From Oceanococcus sp964629015 (GTDB taxonomy: Bacteria; Pseudomonadota; Gammaproteobacteria; Nevskiales; Oceanococcaceae): a stretch of DNA of 64,000 nt. The notes below the pieces were generated by a model. The model did not search any database, was not told the origin of the DNA, and was given only the letters and a program-made list of their open reading frames with translations. A program made the translations under genes and the position numbers. The stretch covers positions 1 through 64,000 of the forward strand of contig CAZVMN010000002.1 in NCBI GenBank assembly GCA_964629015.1. Direction: 5' to 3'. Positions 43,342 through 52,298 of the stretch are shown here, one piece after another (positions within the stretch are counted from its first letter, which is position 1; each line of letters starts with the position of its first letter).

Positions 43342-46300
43342 CTACAGGCTCAGGCGTTGAAGCTCTCCCATTGCGATTGTCAGAGCGGCAAAGTCAGGTT
43401 GCCCCAGCGCGCTGAGCTCACTGAGCCGCGTGTTCGCGAATTCCAATTGTTGTGCGGCTTTTTGGGTCCAGCAATCGACACGCTCAGCTGCGCTGTCGCC
43501 GTTGCATTGCAGTGCGCGTGCGACAACTTGGCGATGCTGTACGTACGCATCCTCGCGCAGATTGTTACGAGCCAAGGCTTGCCAGCGGGTATCGACATCC
43601 AGTTGATTGATCGATGACAGCAGCCACGGCAGGTTGAGCAATGCGCCGATGCGGAAATACTCGCGCGCAACGTCGCCAGTTGAGAACTCGCATTGCTCGC
43701 TCAGCACGGCGATATCCAGCGCTGAGCCCAATATGCCGTGGTTGGCATATTGCAGCGCGAGTTCGGCGCTCACCCCTTGCTCGCGTAGCGCGCTTTGGGC
43801 ATCGGTGCGCTGCTGGGTGTACTCGGCCGGCAAGACCTGATCCAGGGCATCCTCCAGAGAGTGAGCGGTGCTCTGGTAGCGCTGGACCATGTCGGCAATC
43901 CCGACATCGCCGATGCTGTTGCGGAGCAACCACTGACTGGCATGCTTGAGCAGGCCGGTGATGCGTTCCAGCAGGTCGTATTGAAGTTCGGTCTCCAGGC
44001 TGCCGTCAGCCTCCTCAACAGCCGAAAACCGTTGCTCCGAATCAAAGATGTCGCGCGCGGCCAGATAAACGCGGGCAGAACGATCCGCGCTTACGCCACG
44101 ATCTTCTGCCAGTCGATGAGCGAACGTTGCGCCCATGCGATTGACAATCTGGTTGGTGACGACCGTTGCGATAATTTCCCGCCGCAAGCGATGCTCAAGC
44201 AGGGCTTGCGGCTGCTGCTCGCTCAAGGCGCGCGGGAAATACGCCAGCAGATCACGCTCAAGGCTCGGGTCATCGGGTAAACCACTGTCGAGAATTTGAT
44301 CGTAAAGGCTGATTTTGCCGTAGGAGACCAAAACCGCTTGCTCTGGCAGCGTCAGTCCTTGATGTTCCGCTCGGCGTTGGGCCAAGGCCTCATCATCCGG
44401 CAGAAATTCTATGCTGCGATCCAGAAGCTGGTCGCGCTCAAGCAGGCGCATGAAATTGGCCTGCTCATCCATGCGCAACGCGGCGTTGCGCTGCATCAGG
44501 GCGAGCGCTTGGGTCTGTAAGTAGGAGTCGCGCAGCACGCCTTCGGCCACATCCTGAGTCATCGATTCCAGCAAGCTGTTGCGTGCATCCAATGCCAAGC
44601 TGTTTTCAGCCATCAATTTGTTGAGCGGGATCTTGATGTTGACCTCGCGGTCGGAGGAATTGACCCCGCCCGCGTTGTCATTGAAATCGGTGATCACCCG
44701 CCCGCCGTGCAGTGCAAACTCGATGCGACCGAGTTGGGTCATGCCCAGGTTGCCGCCCTCGCCGACGATCTTGCAGCGCAGTTCCTGACCGTTCACGCGC
44801 AATACGTCATTGGCCCGATCACCCACATCCTGATGGCTTTCCTGGCGCGCTTTCACGTAGGTGCCGATCCCACCGTTCCAAAGCAAATCCACCGGCGCCT
44901 GAAGGATTTCGTGTATCAATGCGGTCGGTGTTAAACGACTCTGCGAAATGCCAAGTGCCTCACGCGCCTGCGGTGAGATGTCGATCTGTTTGGCAGAGCG
45001 CTCGAAAATGCCACCGCCTTCCGAGATCAACGCGCTTTGATAGTCCGTCCAGCTCGAACGCGGCAAGGCGAACAAGCGTTGGCGTTCCTCGAAGCTGCTT
45101 GCCGCATCCGGATTGGGGTCAATGAAAATGTGTTGATGATTGAATGCGGCCACCAAACGCGTGTGCGGCGATAGCAACATGCCGTTGCCAAACACATCAC
45201 CGGCCATGTCCCCGATCCCCACGCAGGTAAAATCTTCGCGCTGGCAGTCACGGGCCAGTTCACGGAAATGGCGTTTGACCGACTCCCAGGCGCCACGCGC
45301 GGTGATGCCCATTTTTTTGTGGTCGTAGCCGGCCGAGCCGCCGGAGGCAAAGGCATCGCCGAGCCAAAATTCATATTCGGCTGACACGCTGTTGGCGATG
45401 TCCGAGAAACTGGCCGTTCCTTTGTCGGCGGCCACCACCAGATACGGGTCGTCTTCGTCCTGGCGCACGACCTCAGGCGGCGCAACAACCTGCCCATCAA
45501 CCAGGTTGTCGGTGATGTCGAGCAAGCCGCGAATAAACGTTTTGTAGCAGGCGATGCCCGCGTTCTGAACCGCATCACGATCCAGCCCGGCGAGCGACTG
45601 TTTCACCACAAAGCCACCTTTGGCCCCAACCGGCACGATCACCGCGTTCTTGACCATCTGTGCCTTGACCAAACCCAGCACTTCGGTGCGGAAGTCCTGG
45701 CGTCGGTCGGACCAGCGCAGACCACCGCGGGCAACTTTGCCGCCGCGCAGATGGATGCCTTCAACATCCGGCGAGTAGACGAAGGTCTCGAACATCGGGC
45801 GCGGCTGAGGAAGTTCGTCGACATGCCGCGCGTTGAGCTTGAAGCTGATGTACGGCTTGGGCTTGCCGTCCGGGCTGCGTTGGAAATAGTTGGTTCGCAA
45901 GCAAGCCGAAATCACGCTCAGATACGCGCGCAAAATGCGATCGACATCAAGGCTGCTGATGGAGTCCAAGGCGGCGTAAAGCTCTGCACTGAGCTTTTCC
46001 ACCTCGCCATCACGCGTGTCATCGGCACGGTGAGGATCAAAGCTGGCTTCAAACAAGCGCACCAGCTTGGCGCTGATCTCGGCTTGTTCCACCAAAATGC
46101 TTTCGATATAGCTTTGGCTGTAGGGCCAGGCGGTTTGCAGCAGATATTTGCACACCGCGCGAATGAATGCGGCCTGACGACCGGTCAGCCCGGCACTGAG
46201 GATTAAGGCATTAAAACCATCATCCTCAAGCTCTCCCCTCAAGGTGCGCATGTAGGCATCTTCGAACATGGTGCGCATGCGCTCGGTGGGCAAAACGCAA

Positions 46301-48150
46301 ACGCCCCTCTGGAGCAGATCAAACTCCTGAACCCAGAGGTTTGTCGCTCCGGCAACGTCAATTTCATACGGGCGTTGCGTGATCACAGTCAGCCCGAAGT
46401 TTTCCAAGGTGGGCAAGACGTCGGACAAGCTGGCCGGAGCACGGTAGGCGTAGAGCTTGAGTCGCAGATCACACTCACCCTGGTGTTTGTCCAGTAGGCG
46501 CACAACCTGGGGTTCTTCTTCGCTCAGTCGATTCAGATACTGCAGGTCGGTGGCCGCTTCCAACGCGGCGACGTTTTCGCGATAGCTGAGCGGAAAGGCG
46601 CCGCGAAACCGATCAGCCAAACGCCGCGCGTCCGTATCAGGAAGTATCGCAGCGAGATAGTTGCGCAGACTGTCATCCCACGAGCGTGTGGCTTCCTGCA
46701 GGCGCAATTCCATTTCTGGCTGTGTGAGCTGCGCGGCATCGCCGTCGCGGGTGCGGATGATGAACTGGATACGCGCCAGGGCATCACGCTGCAAGGTCAC
46801 GTGGTACTCCAAGTCGTAGCCATCCAACCATTGCATCAACAATCGAGCCATACGCTCACGAACTTCCGCGCTGTACTGATCGCGTTGCAAATAGACCAGG
46901 CAGGAAAAGAATCGACGGTAGCGGTCACGCCGCACGAACAGTCTCAGGCGTTGTGTTTCACGCAATGAGCGGACGCCGAGCGCCAGCTCCAGCAACTCTT
47001 CTTCGCTGCTCTGAAAAAGTTCGTCGGTGGGCAGGCCGTTGAGCACTTCATGCAGCTGTTTGTGGGCATGACTGCCCGGGCGCGATTGCGCTTGCTGCAT
47101 CACCCAATCGATTTTGCGCCGCAGAATCGGGATGTTCTTGGGCAGTGAGTTGTAAACCTCGTTGGAAAACAGACCGATAAAGCGGCAGGTCCCTATCACT
47201 TCACCTTGGGCGCCAAAACGTTTGACCGAGATCGCGTCGAGGTATTCGTCATGGTGGATGTGTGAGCGCGCATCGGCTTTTGTGATGATCACGGGGCGCC
47301 GCGAACTGGCGTATTTGTCGAGTTCCGACGCGGGCGCAATCCAATCCATGTCGTCTCCCCGATTGCGATACAGCCCCAAGCCGGCCTCGGCTATCGGTTC
47401 AAAATGCGCTGTGTCGTCCTGCCCCACCACACGTGCTTCGGTATAGCCCAAAAACGTGTAGTGATCGAGATCCAGCCAGCGCAGCAGCTCAGCAACCTCG
47501 GCGATATCTTGCGTGGCCATGCCGGGCGGAATGGTCGACAGTTCGTCGATACGCTCAGCCAGCTTTTCACGCATCGGCAGATAATCAGCGACAGCCGCGT
47601 GGAGGTCGCTGAGCACGTCTGAAATGCGTGATTCCAGGTCGCGAAATTCCTGCTCATCGACCAAACCATCGAAGTGGATATGGATCAGAGATTCCATGTC
47701 TGGGCCTTCATGCACGGCCGTACTCACGTTCTGCATGTGGCCGTTGGCATCGCGCTGTATGACCAGCACCGGATGGATTAGCCAGCGGATGACCCCGCCG
47801 GCGGCGCGCACGGCCATGGCGATGGTGTCGACCAGAAAGGGACAGTCCCGCACCGTGGTTTCCAGCACACAGGCGTCGACACCGTGATCGGGGTTGTCCC
47901 GACCCGCGCGAAATACGCGAACCAGATCCTGCTCAGCTTGGCGCGTGCGGCTGAATTGATAGTGCCCGATGGCCACCGCGTAGAGCACTGGCGGGTGCAA
48001 GCCGGCGAGAACTTCGTCAGGAACGGACTCGTAATAACTGCGAACAAAGGCAATGACTTGTTCGCGTTCTTCGCCGCTGTGACGCGCGGCTGCGATGGAT
48101 TCGACCTGCGCCATACGCAGGTCATGGTCATTCTGGTTTTTGCGGGTCAC
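43342..48150 (-). CDS. gdhB: NAD-specific glutamate dehydrogenase, large (about 180 kDa) type
   Basis: A 1602-residue enzyme that oxidatively deaminates glutamate to 2-oxoglutarate, used for amino acid catabolism. It belongs to the L_180 class known from Pseudomonas and Streptomyces. The N-terminal half is regulatory (ACT-like repeats). The catalytic core lies around the middle: GGLRWSDRRQDFRTEVLGLVKAQ, NAVIVPVGAKGGFVV (substrate lysine), GDMAGDVFGNGML and WNGGIGTYVK. The GTG start at 48150 has GGAGGGA five bases upstream. It is probably the first gene of the run to mtnP. Confidence 0.96.
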   Translation of the reverse strand: MTRKNQNDHDLRMAQVESIAAARHSGEEREQVIAFVRSYYESVPDEVLAGLHPPVLYAVAIGHYQFSRTRQAEQDLVRVFRAGRDNPDHGVDACVLETTVRDCPFLVDTIAMAVRAAGGVIRWLIHPVLVIQRDANGHMQNVSTAVHEGPDMESLIHIHFDGLVDEQEFRDLESRISDVLSDLHAAVADYLPMREKLAERIDELSTIPPGMATQDIAEVAELLRWLDLDHYTFLGYTEARVVGQDDTAHFEPIAEAGLGLYRNRGDDMDWIAPASELDKYASSRRPVIITKADARSHIHHDEYLDAISVKRFGAQGEVIGTCRFIGLFSNEVYNSLPKNIPILRRKIDWVMQQAQSRPGSHAHKQLHEVLNGLPTDELFQSSEEELLELALGVRSLRETQRLRLFVRRDRYRRFFSCLVYLQRDQYSAEVRERMARLLMQWLDGYDLEYHVTLQRDALARIQFIIRTRDGDAAQLTQPEMELRLQEATRSWDDSLRNYLAAILPDTDARRLADRFRGAFPLSYRENVAALEAATDLQYLNRLSEEEPQVVRLLDKHQGECDLRLKLYAYRAPASLSDVLPTLENFGLTVITQRPYEIDVAGATNLWVQEFDLLQRGVCVLPTERMRTMFEDAYMRTLRGELEDDGFNALILSAGLTGRQAAFIRAVCKYLLQTAWPYSQSYIESILVEQAEISAKLVRLFEASFDPHRADDTRDGEVEKLSAELYAALDSISSLDVDRILRAYLSVISACLRTNYFQRSPDGKPKPYISFKLNARHVDELPQPRPMFETFVYSPDVEGIHLRGGKVARGGLRWSDRRQDFRTEVLGLVKAQMVKNAVIVPVGAKGGFVVKQSLAGLDRDAVQNAGIACYKTFIRGLLDITDNLVDGQVVAPPEVVRQDEDDPYLVVAADKGTASFSDIANSVSAEYEFWLGDAFASGGSAGYDHKKMGITARGAWESVKRHFRELARDCQREDFTCVGIGDMAGDVFGNGMLLSPHTRLVAAFNHQHIFIDPNPDAASSFEERQRLFALPRSSWTDYQSALISEGGGIFERSAKQIDISPQAREALGISQSRLTPTALIHEILQAPVDLLWNGGIGTYVKARQESHQDVGDRANDVLRVNGQELRCKIVGEGGNLGMTQLGRIEFALHGGRVITDFNDNAGGVNSSDREVNIKIPLNKLMAENSLALDARNSLLESMTQDVAEGVLRDSYLQTQALALMQRNAALRMDEQANFMRLLERDQLLDRSIEFLPDDEALAQRRAEHQGLTLPEQAVLVSYGKISLYDQILDSGLPDDPSLERDLLAYFPRALSEQQPQALLEHRLRREIIATVVTNQIVNRMGATFAHRLAEDRGVSADRSARVYLAARDIFDSEQRFSAVEEADGSLETELQYDLLERITGLLKHASQWLLRNSIGDVGIADMVQRYQSTAHSLEDALDQVLPAEYTQQRTDAQSALREQGVSAELALQYANHGILGSALDIAVLSEQCEFSTGDVAREYFRIGALLNLPWLLSSINQLDVDTRWQALARNNLREDAYVQHRQVVARALQCNGDSAAERVDCWTQKAAQQLEFANTRLSELSALGQPDFAALTIAMGELQRLSL

Positions 48151-48265
48151 GCGGTCCCTCCGTGCTGAGTTTCCGGGACTGCGCTTTCCGCGCTTTTTAC
48201 AACCCGGAGCCTGCGCTCAGCCTATAGGACGGGACCGGTGCAAACAACCGTGAAATGAGAGCCGA

Positions 48266-48931
48266 CTAGCGCCCTGCAACCGCACGGTCGAGGCGGTCTT
48301 GCTGGGCCTCTGGATCTGCCGACTGAAATGCCGATAACGACATGCAGGTGCGGTAGATGCGGCGCAGTGTTGGGTAGTCACTCAGATCCAGATTGTTTTG
48401 TCGCGCGTTGCTGATTTGCGGCACCAGGCACACATCGGCGAGCGTCGGCTTATCGCCATGGCAATACGCTCCGGGTTCCAAGTGCTTTTGCAGAAGCGAT
48501 TCCAGCGCCTCAAAGCCTTTGTGCATCCAGTGTTCGTACCAGTCACGTCGGGCCTGCTTGTCGATGCCCATGACGTCGCGCTGGTAGTAGTAGGTGCGCA
48601 GGATGTTGAACGGTTGCATGTCAGCAACCATGACCTGGCAGAACGAGCGCACTCGGGCTCGATCGAAAGTGTCTTTGGGCAGCAGCGGACGATCGGGGTA
48701 ATACTCGTCAAGGAATTCCAGGATCGCTGCGGATTGAGTGATGGTGAGCTGCTCGTTGACAACCAGCGCAGGCACCAGACCCTGCGGGTTGTGGCGCAAA
48801 TATGTCTCGCTGTGCTGTTCGCCGATGTCTTCATCAATATAGACCGACTTGTACGGCACAGACTTGTAATTCAACGCGATCCGCACGCGGTGTGCGGAAA
48901 CGCTGCGGTAATACGTGAACAGCTGCAGCAT
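48266..48931 (-). CDS. maiA: Maleylacetoacetate isomerase / zeta-class glutathione S-transferase
   Basis: A 221-residue GST. The N-terminal thioredoxin-like domain has the zeta-class opening YYRSVSAHRVRIALNYK, NPQGLVPALV and TQSAAILEFLDEYYP. The helical domain has GAYCHGDKPTLADVCLVPQI. It would isomerise maleylacetoacetate in tyrosine breakdown, although no hmgA or fahA is nearby, so the substrate is less certain than the fold. ATG 48931 lies two bases after the ROK kinase stop; the frame to 49036 is an overlap artefact. Confidence 0.85.
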   Translation of the reverse strand: MLQLFTYYRSVSAHRVRIALNYKSVPYKSVYIDEDIGEQHSETYLRHNPQGLVPALVVNEQLTITQSAAILEFLDEYYPDRPLLPKDTFDRARVRSFCQVMVADMQPFNILRTYYYQRDVMGIDKQARRDWYEHWMHKGFEALESLLQKHLEPGAYCHGDKPTLADVCLVPQISNARQNNLDLSDYPTLRRIYRTCMSLSAFQSADPEAQQDRLDRAVAGR

Positions 48932-48933
48932 TG

Positions 48934-49827
48934 TCAGATTCCTAATCGGGCAGCGCCCAACGCGCCACTCGCATCGCCATGAATAGCGGGGACCAAAGAT
49001 GTTTGCACTTGATCGGCGAAAACCCACCGAGACCAACGTGCAGGCACGTCATCATACAGTCTGTCGACGCGTGATAATCCGCCAGCCAGCACAATCAGCT
49101 GCGGATCCAGAAGATTGATGACAGCTGCCAAAGCACGAGCCAGCCTAGTGCAATAACGATCCAGAGAAGCCTGAGCCATGGCATTGCCCTGCTCAGCTTG
49201 CGCCACTATCGCCCGCGCATCGCCGACTTGGCCTCCTGCATTTGTGTGAAGCCTCGCCAGCGCAGGGCCTGACAGCCAGGTTTCCAGGCAACCCTGCTGG
49301 CCGCACCAGCAGGTGTCTCCGGGCAATTCTTCAGCTTCAATCCACGGCAAAGGATTGTGCCCCCATTCGCCGCCCAGTCCGTTGAAGCCAATTTGCAGTC
49401 GGCCGTTGCTCACCACAGCTCCGCCAACCCCTGTTCCGAGGATGACCAGAAACGCCGAATCGACGCCACGCGCCGCCCCATCATAGAGCTCGGACAAGGC
49501 CAGGCAGTTGGCATCATTGGCCATGCACACGGCGCGTCCAAGACGTGTCTCAACATCCTGTTTAAGCGGTCGACCGTTCAGGCATACGGAGTTGGCGTTG
49601 CGCAGCAGTCCGCTGTGCGGATCGATCGAGCCGGGATGACCGATACCCACGGGTAAATCCCGATTGCCAACACGGTCCTCCAACGTCTGGATAAGCGCCG
49701 CCAGGCTGCTGAGGATGCCGGCATAGTCGCCTTGCGGGGTCGCAACGCGCTGACGGGCCACCACAGCGTCGCCATCGAGCACAACGCCTTCGATCTTGGT
49801 CCCGCCAAGGTCAATACCAATGCGCAT
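48934..49827 (-). CDS. ROK family sugar kinase (fructokinase/N-acetylglucosamine kinase-like)
   Basis: A 297-residue kinase with ATP loop IGIDLGGTKIEGVVL, GIGHPGSIDP, catalytic Asp in MANDANCLALSE, the second phosphate loop LGTGVGGAVV, GEWGHNPLPW, and the ROK zinc site CWCGQQGCLETWLSGPAL. The GHNPLPW variant occurs in Mak fructokinases and NagK. A GlcNAc role would fit the recycling gene nagZ elsewhere in the window, but the genes are not adjacent and the sugar cannot be fixed from sequence. Confidence 0.88.
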   Translation of the reverse strand: MRIGIDLGGTKIEGVVLDGDAVVARQRVATPQGDYAGILSSLAALIQTLEDRVGNRDLPVGIGHPGSIDPHSGLLRNANSVCLNGRPLKQDVETRLGRAVCMANDANCLALSELYDGAARGVDSAFLVILGTGVGGAVVSNGRLQIGFNGLGGEWGHNPLPWIEAEELPGDTCWCGQQGCLETWLSGPALARLHTNAGGQVGDARAIVAQAEQGNAMAQASLDRYCTRLARALAAVINLLDPQLIVLAGGLSRVDRLYDDVPARWSRWVFADQVQTSLVPAIHGDASGALGAARLGI

Positions 49828-49830
49828 CGT

Positions 49831-51192
49831 TTAGCGGTGCTGTTGCGTGGCGAAGCGCTTGAGCGCGGAGGTCGTAAAGTGGCTTGGTGGTGCGTCGTAA
49901 TCGTACGTCATTGGGTTACGTTCCTCGTTTTGCATGTTGAGCATCACGTAGCGACGCGCCTGCAAGTCAAAGTGCGCTTGCAAGGAATTGTCTGGCAGCG
50001 GGATCTGCGGGTACTGCAGGGCAAAGGCCATTGAAGTGCGCCAGAACTCGCCGCGTTGGTCATACATATCCGCCAACAGAATCAGCCAGCTATCCTCATC
50101 CAAATACATTATTCGCTTGCTGTAGATGTGCGAGACGCCGTCTTTGATGGTTGCTTCAAGCACCCAGGCACGATGCAGCTCGAAGCGCAAAAGCTCTGGG
50201 TTGACGTGACCCTGGTGCAGGATGTCTTTGTATTTCAGCTCTGGACTGTGCAACGCATAACTGTTGTAAGGCACGAGCACGGTCTTTTTGCCCAGCAATT
50301 TGAAGGTGTAACGGTCCAGCGGGCCGTTGAACATATCAACTTGATCGTGGGTGATGAGACCATCCTGCGCCGGATTGTCGTAGCCCACTTCCGCGATGCG
50401 ACGCACCTTGCGGGTGCCGGGGTTGTACGACCAGATTTGTATGTCGTCGGCCTCGCGGTCCATCGGCACATGAAGCAGCACGGTGTCCCCCGCCTTATTG
50501 GCCGGCGCCACCACTTTTCGCAGAATCATCGCCAGCTTGTTGTCCCAGTCGGTCAGAGTCACAGCCGGGTTGCCGTACTGGATGATGGCTTCCAGGTAGG
50601 CGCGTTCGATCACATAAGAACCGCCGGATGTGGTGGCCGCACTGTTGGTGAATCCTCGGAAACCTGTGGTGCGATAGCGCGCCATATGGTTCCAGATCAC
50701 TTCCTGACCCGATTGTGGAATCGGAAATGGAAAACCGTGTGCGGTGCCGGTGAAGCCGTTTCCTCCGGGTTTCAGCTCCACCGCCGTGGCGTTGGCTTTG
50801 GTGGCCACACGCACATGCTCTGGCATGGCGGCGCTGCGTTGTGACGGGAACACACGCATGCGAAACGTCGAGGGATAGTTTTTCAGCAGCGCCCGTTGCC
50901 CGGCGCTCAGAATGTCCGCGTACTTTGTGGCGTTGCCACTGTCGATGGTCAGTAACGGTTTGTCATTGGCATATGGATCATCCGGGACGCGCGCGACGTT
51001 CGATGTGTTGGGCTCGCTCCAGCCGCCACTGTATTGCGGGATCGACAACCCGTGGGGCGCGTTTGCGAGACCGGCTTGCTCCGCACCAATGGCGGTCAAA
51101 TCCTGGCCCAGTCGCGCCGCCTGCTCTTCCGATACCTTGGCTTGAGCTTGAGCCATGAACAGGGTCAACAGCGCACAGACAAATCTCCTCAC
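49831..51192 (-). CDS. DUF1329 family exported protein
   Basis: A 453-residue protein starting at GTG 51192, where AAGGAAGAG gives a good ribosome binding site and the N-terminus is a signal peptide (RRFVCALLTLFMAQAQA, cleaved near residue 18). The frame to 51270 would hide the signal. Family features include WNHMARYRTTGFRG, a WSYNPGTRKVRRI block and SYALHSPELKYKDILH. DUF1329 proteins are usually beside DUF1302 and an RND protein and are thought to act in envelope lipid handling (LolA/B-like fold). Here it stands alone, next to the ROK kinase, three bases apart. Confidence 0.85.
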   Translation of the reverse strand: MRRFVCALLTLFMAQAQAKVSEEQAARLGQDLTAIGAEQAGLANAPHGLSIPQYSGGWSEPNTSNVARVPDDPYANDKPLLTIDSGNATKYADILSAGQRALLKNYPSTFRMRVFPSQRSAAMPEHVRVATKANATAVELKPGGNGFTGTAHGFPFPIPQSGQEVIWNHMARYRTTGFRGFTNSAATTSGGSYVIERAYLEAIIQYGNPAVTLTDWDNKLAMILRKVVAPANKAGDTVLLHVPMDREADDIQIWSYNPGTRKVRRIAEVGYDNPAQDGLITHDQVDMFNGPLDRYTFKLLGKKTVLVPYNSYALHSPELKYKDILHQGHVNPELLRFELHRAWVLEATIKDGVSHIYSKRIMYLDEDSWLILLADMYDQRGEFWRTSMAFALQYPQIPLPDNSLQAHFDLQARRYVMLNMQNEERNPMTYDYDAPPSHFTTSALKRFATQQHR

Positions 51193-51275
51193 GTCTCTTC
51201 CTTGATGATAGTTCGGGGCTAGCGTTTGGATCAGCAGTATAGCCGCGGGTTCCCGCGCCCTGGCAGGCATCCGCG

Positions 51276-51281
51276 TATAAT
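51276..51281 (+). promoter_or_regulatory. lipA: -10 box (TATAAT) of lipA, leaderless spacing
   Basis: Perfect TATAAT followed by exactly six bases and ATG 51288. This puts the transcription start on the start codon. There is no Shine-Dalgarno sequence. The -35 region is weak. It lies in the 95-base gap between divergent DUF1329 and lipA. Confidence 0.6.
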
Positions 51282-51287
51282 CGCCAC

Positions 51288-52274
51288 ATGAGTGAATTCA
51301 AGGGCATTCCGGTGGTGGTCAGCGGTGATAAGTACACTGCGCCACAGGGTTTCAACGCGATCAAGGACGGCATCAAGCACGACCGCAACGCCAGCGAAGT
51401 GCCGCGTGGTCAGAAGCCCAAATGGCTGCGCGCTCAACTGCCCTCCGATCCCCGCTATTTCGACACCCTCAAGAACGTCAAGGAGCACAAACTGGCGACG
51501 GTCTGCGAAGAGTCGAAATGCCCCAACATCGGCGAGTGCTGGTCGCACGGGACCGCCACGATCATGTTGATGGGCGCGGTATGCACGCGGGCTTGTCGAT
51601 TCTGCTCTGTGGACACCGGCAATCCGGGGGGATGGTTGGACCCGGAGGAGCCTCAAAACGCAGCCAATTCCGTGCGTTTGATGAACCTCAAATACATCGT
51701 GCTGACCTCTGTCGATCGCGATGATCTGCCCGATGGTGGCGCACAGCACTATGCCGATTGCATTCGAGCGATCCGGGCCATGAATCCGCACACTGCGGTG
51801 GAAGCCTTAACCCCCGATTTTCAGGGGCGTCATGCCTGTGTGGAAACCGTGGTTGACTCCGGGCTGCAGGTGTTTGCTCAGAATCTGGAAACCGTACGTC
51901 GATTGACCCACCCGGTGCGTGATCCGCGTGCATCGTATGACCAGACGCTGGACGTGCTGCGCCACGCCAAACAGTACCGCCCGGATGTGCTGAGTAAAAC
52001 CAGCCTGATGCTGGGCTTGGGCGAAACCGACGACGACATCCTCACCGCGCTGGATGACATGCGCGAAGTCGGCTTGGACATCGTCACTTTTGGCCAATAT
52101 CTGCGCCCGACCCGCAACCATTTGCCGGTTGAGCGCTACGTCAGTCCGGAAGAGTTCGCCAAATATCGTGAATGGGGTCTGGAGCGTGGGTTTCTGGAAG
52201 TGGTGTCGGGCCCACTTGTGCGATCCAGCTACCGTGCCGACCAGGTGTTCTCGAAAAACAACTGCGGGCTGTAA
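51288..52274 (+). CDS. lipA: Lipoyl synthase
   Basis: Radical SAM enzyme that inserts two sulfurs into octanoyl-protein to make lipoyl cofactor. It has 328 residues. The auxiliary cluster cysteines are Cys73, Cys78 and Cys84 (CEESKCPNIGEC) and the radical SAM cysteines are Cys99, Cys103 and Cys106 (CTRACRFC). DLPDGGAQHY and the FGQYLRPTRNHLPVERYV block are typical. The C-terminal VRSSYRAD supplies the conserved serine. lipB, its usual neighbour, is not here. Confidence 0.97.
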   Translation: MSEFKGIPVVVSGDKYTAPQGFNAIKDGIKHDRNASEVPRGQKPKWLRAQLPSDPRYFDTLKNVKEHKLATVCEESKCPNIGECWSHGTATIMLMGAVCTRACRFCSVDTGNPGGWLDPEEPQNAANSVRLMNLKYIVLTSVDRDDLPDGGAQHYADCIRAIRAMNPHTAVEALTPDFQGRHACVETVVDSGLQVFAQNLETVRRLTHPVRDPRASYDQTLDVLRHAKQYRPDVLSKTSLMLGLGETDDDILTALDDMREVGLDIVTFGQYLRPTRNHLPVERYVSPEEFAKYREWGLERGFLEVVSGPLVRSSYRADQVFSKNNCGL

Positions 52275-52281
52275 CCCGCAG
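52262..52281 (+). terminator. Hairpin spanning the lipA stop
   Basis: CTGCGGG (52262-52268) and CCCGCAG (52275-52281) form a seven-pair stem with a six-base loop containing the stop codon. No T-run follows, so it may act as a weak or rho-assisted end between convergent genes. Confidence 0.35.
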
Positions 52282-52298
52282 CTGTTGACGTCGATCAA

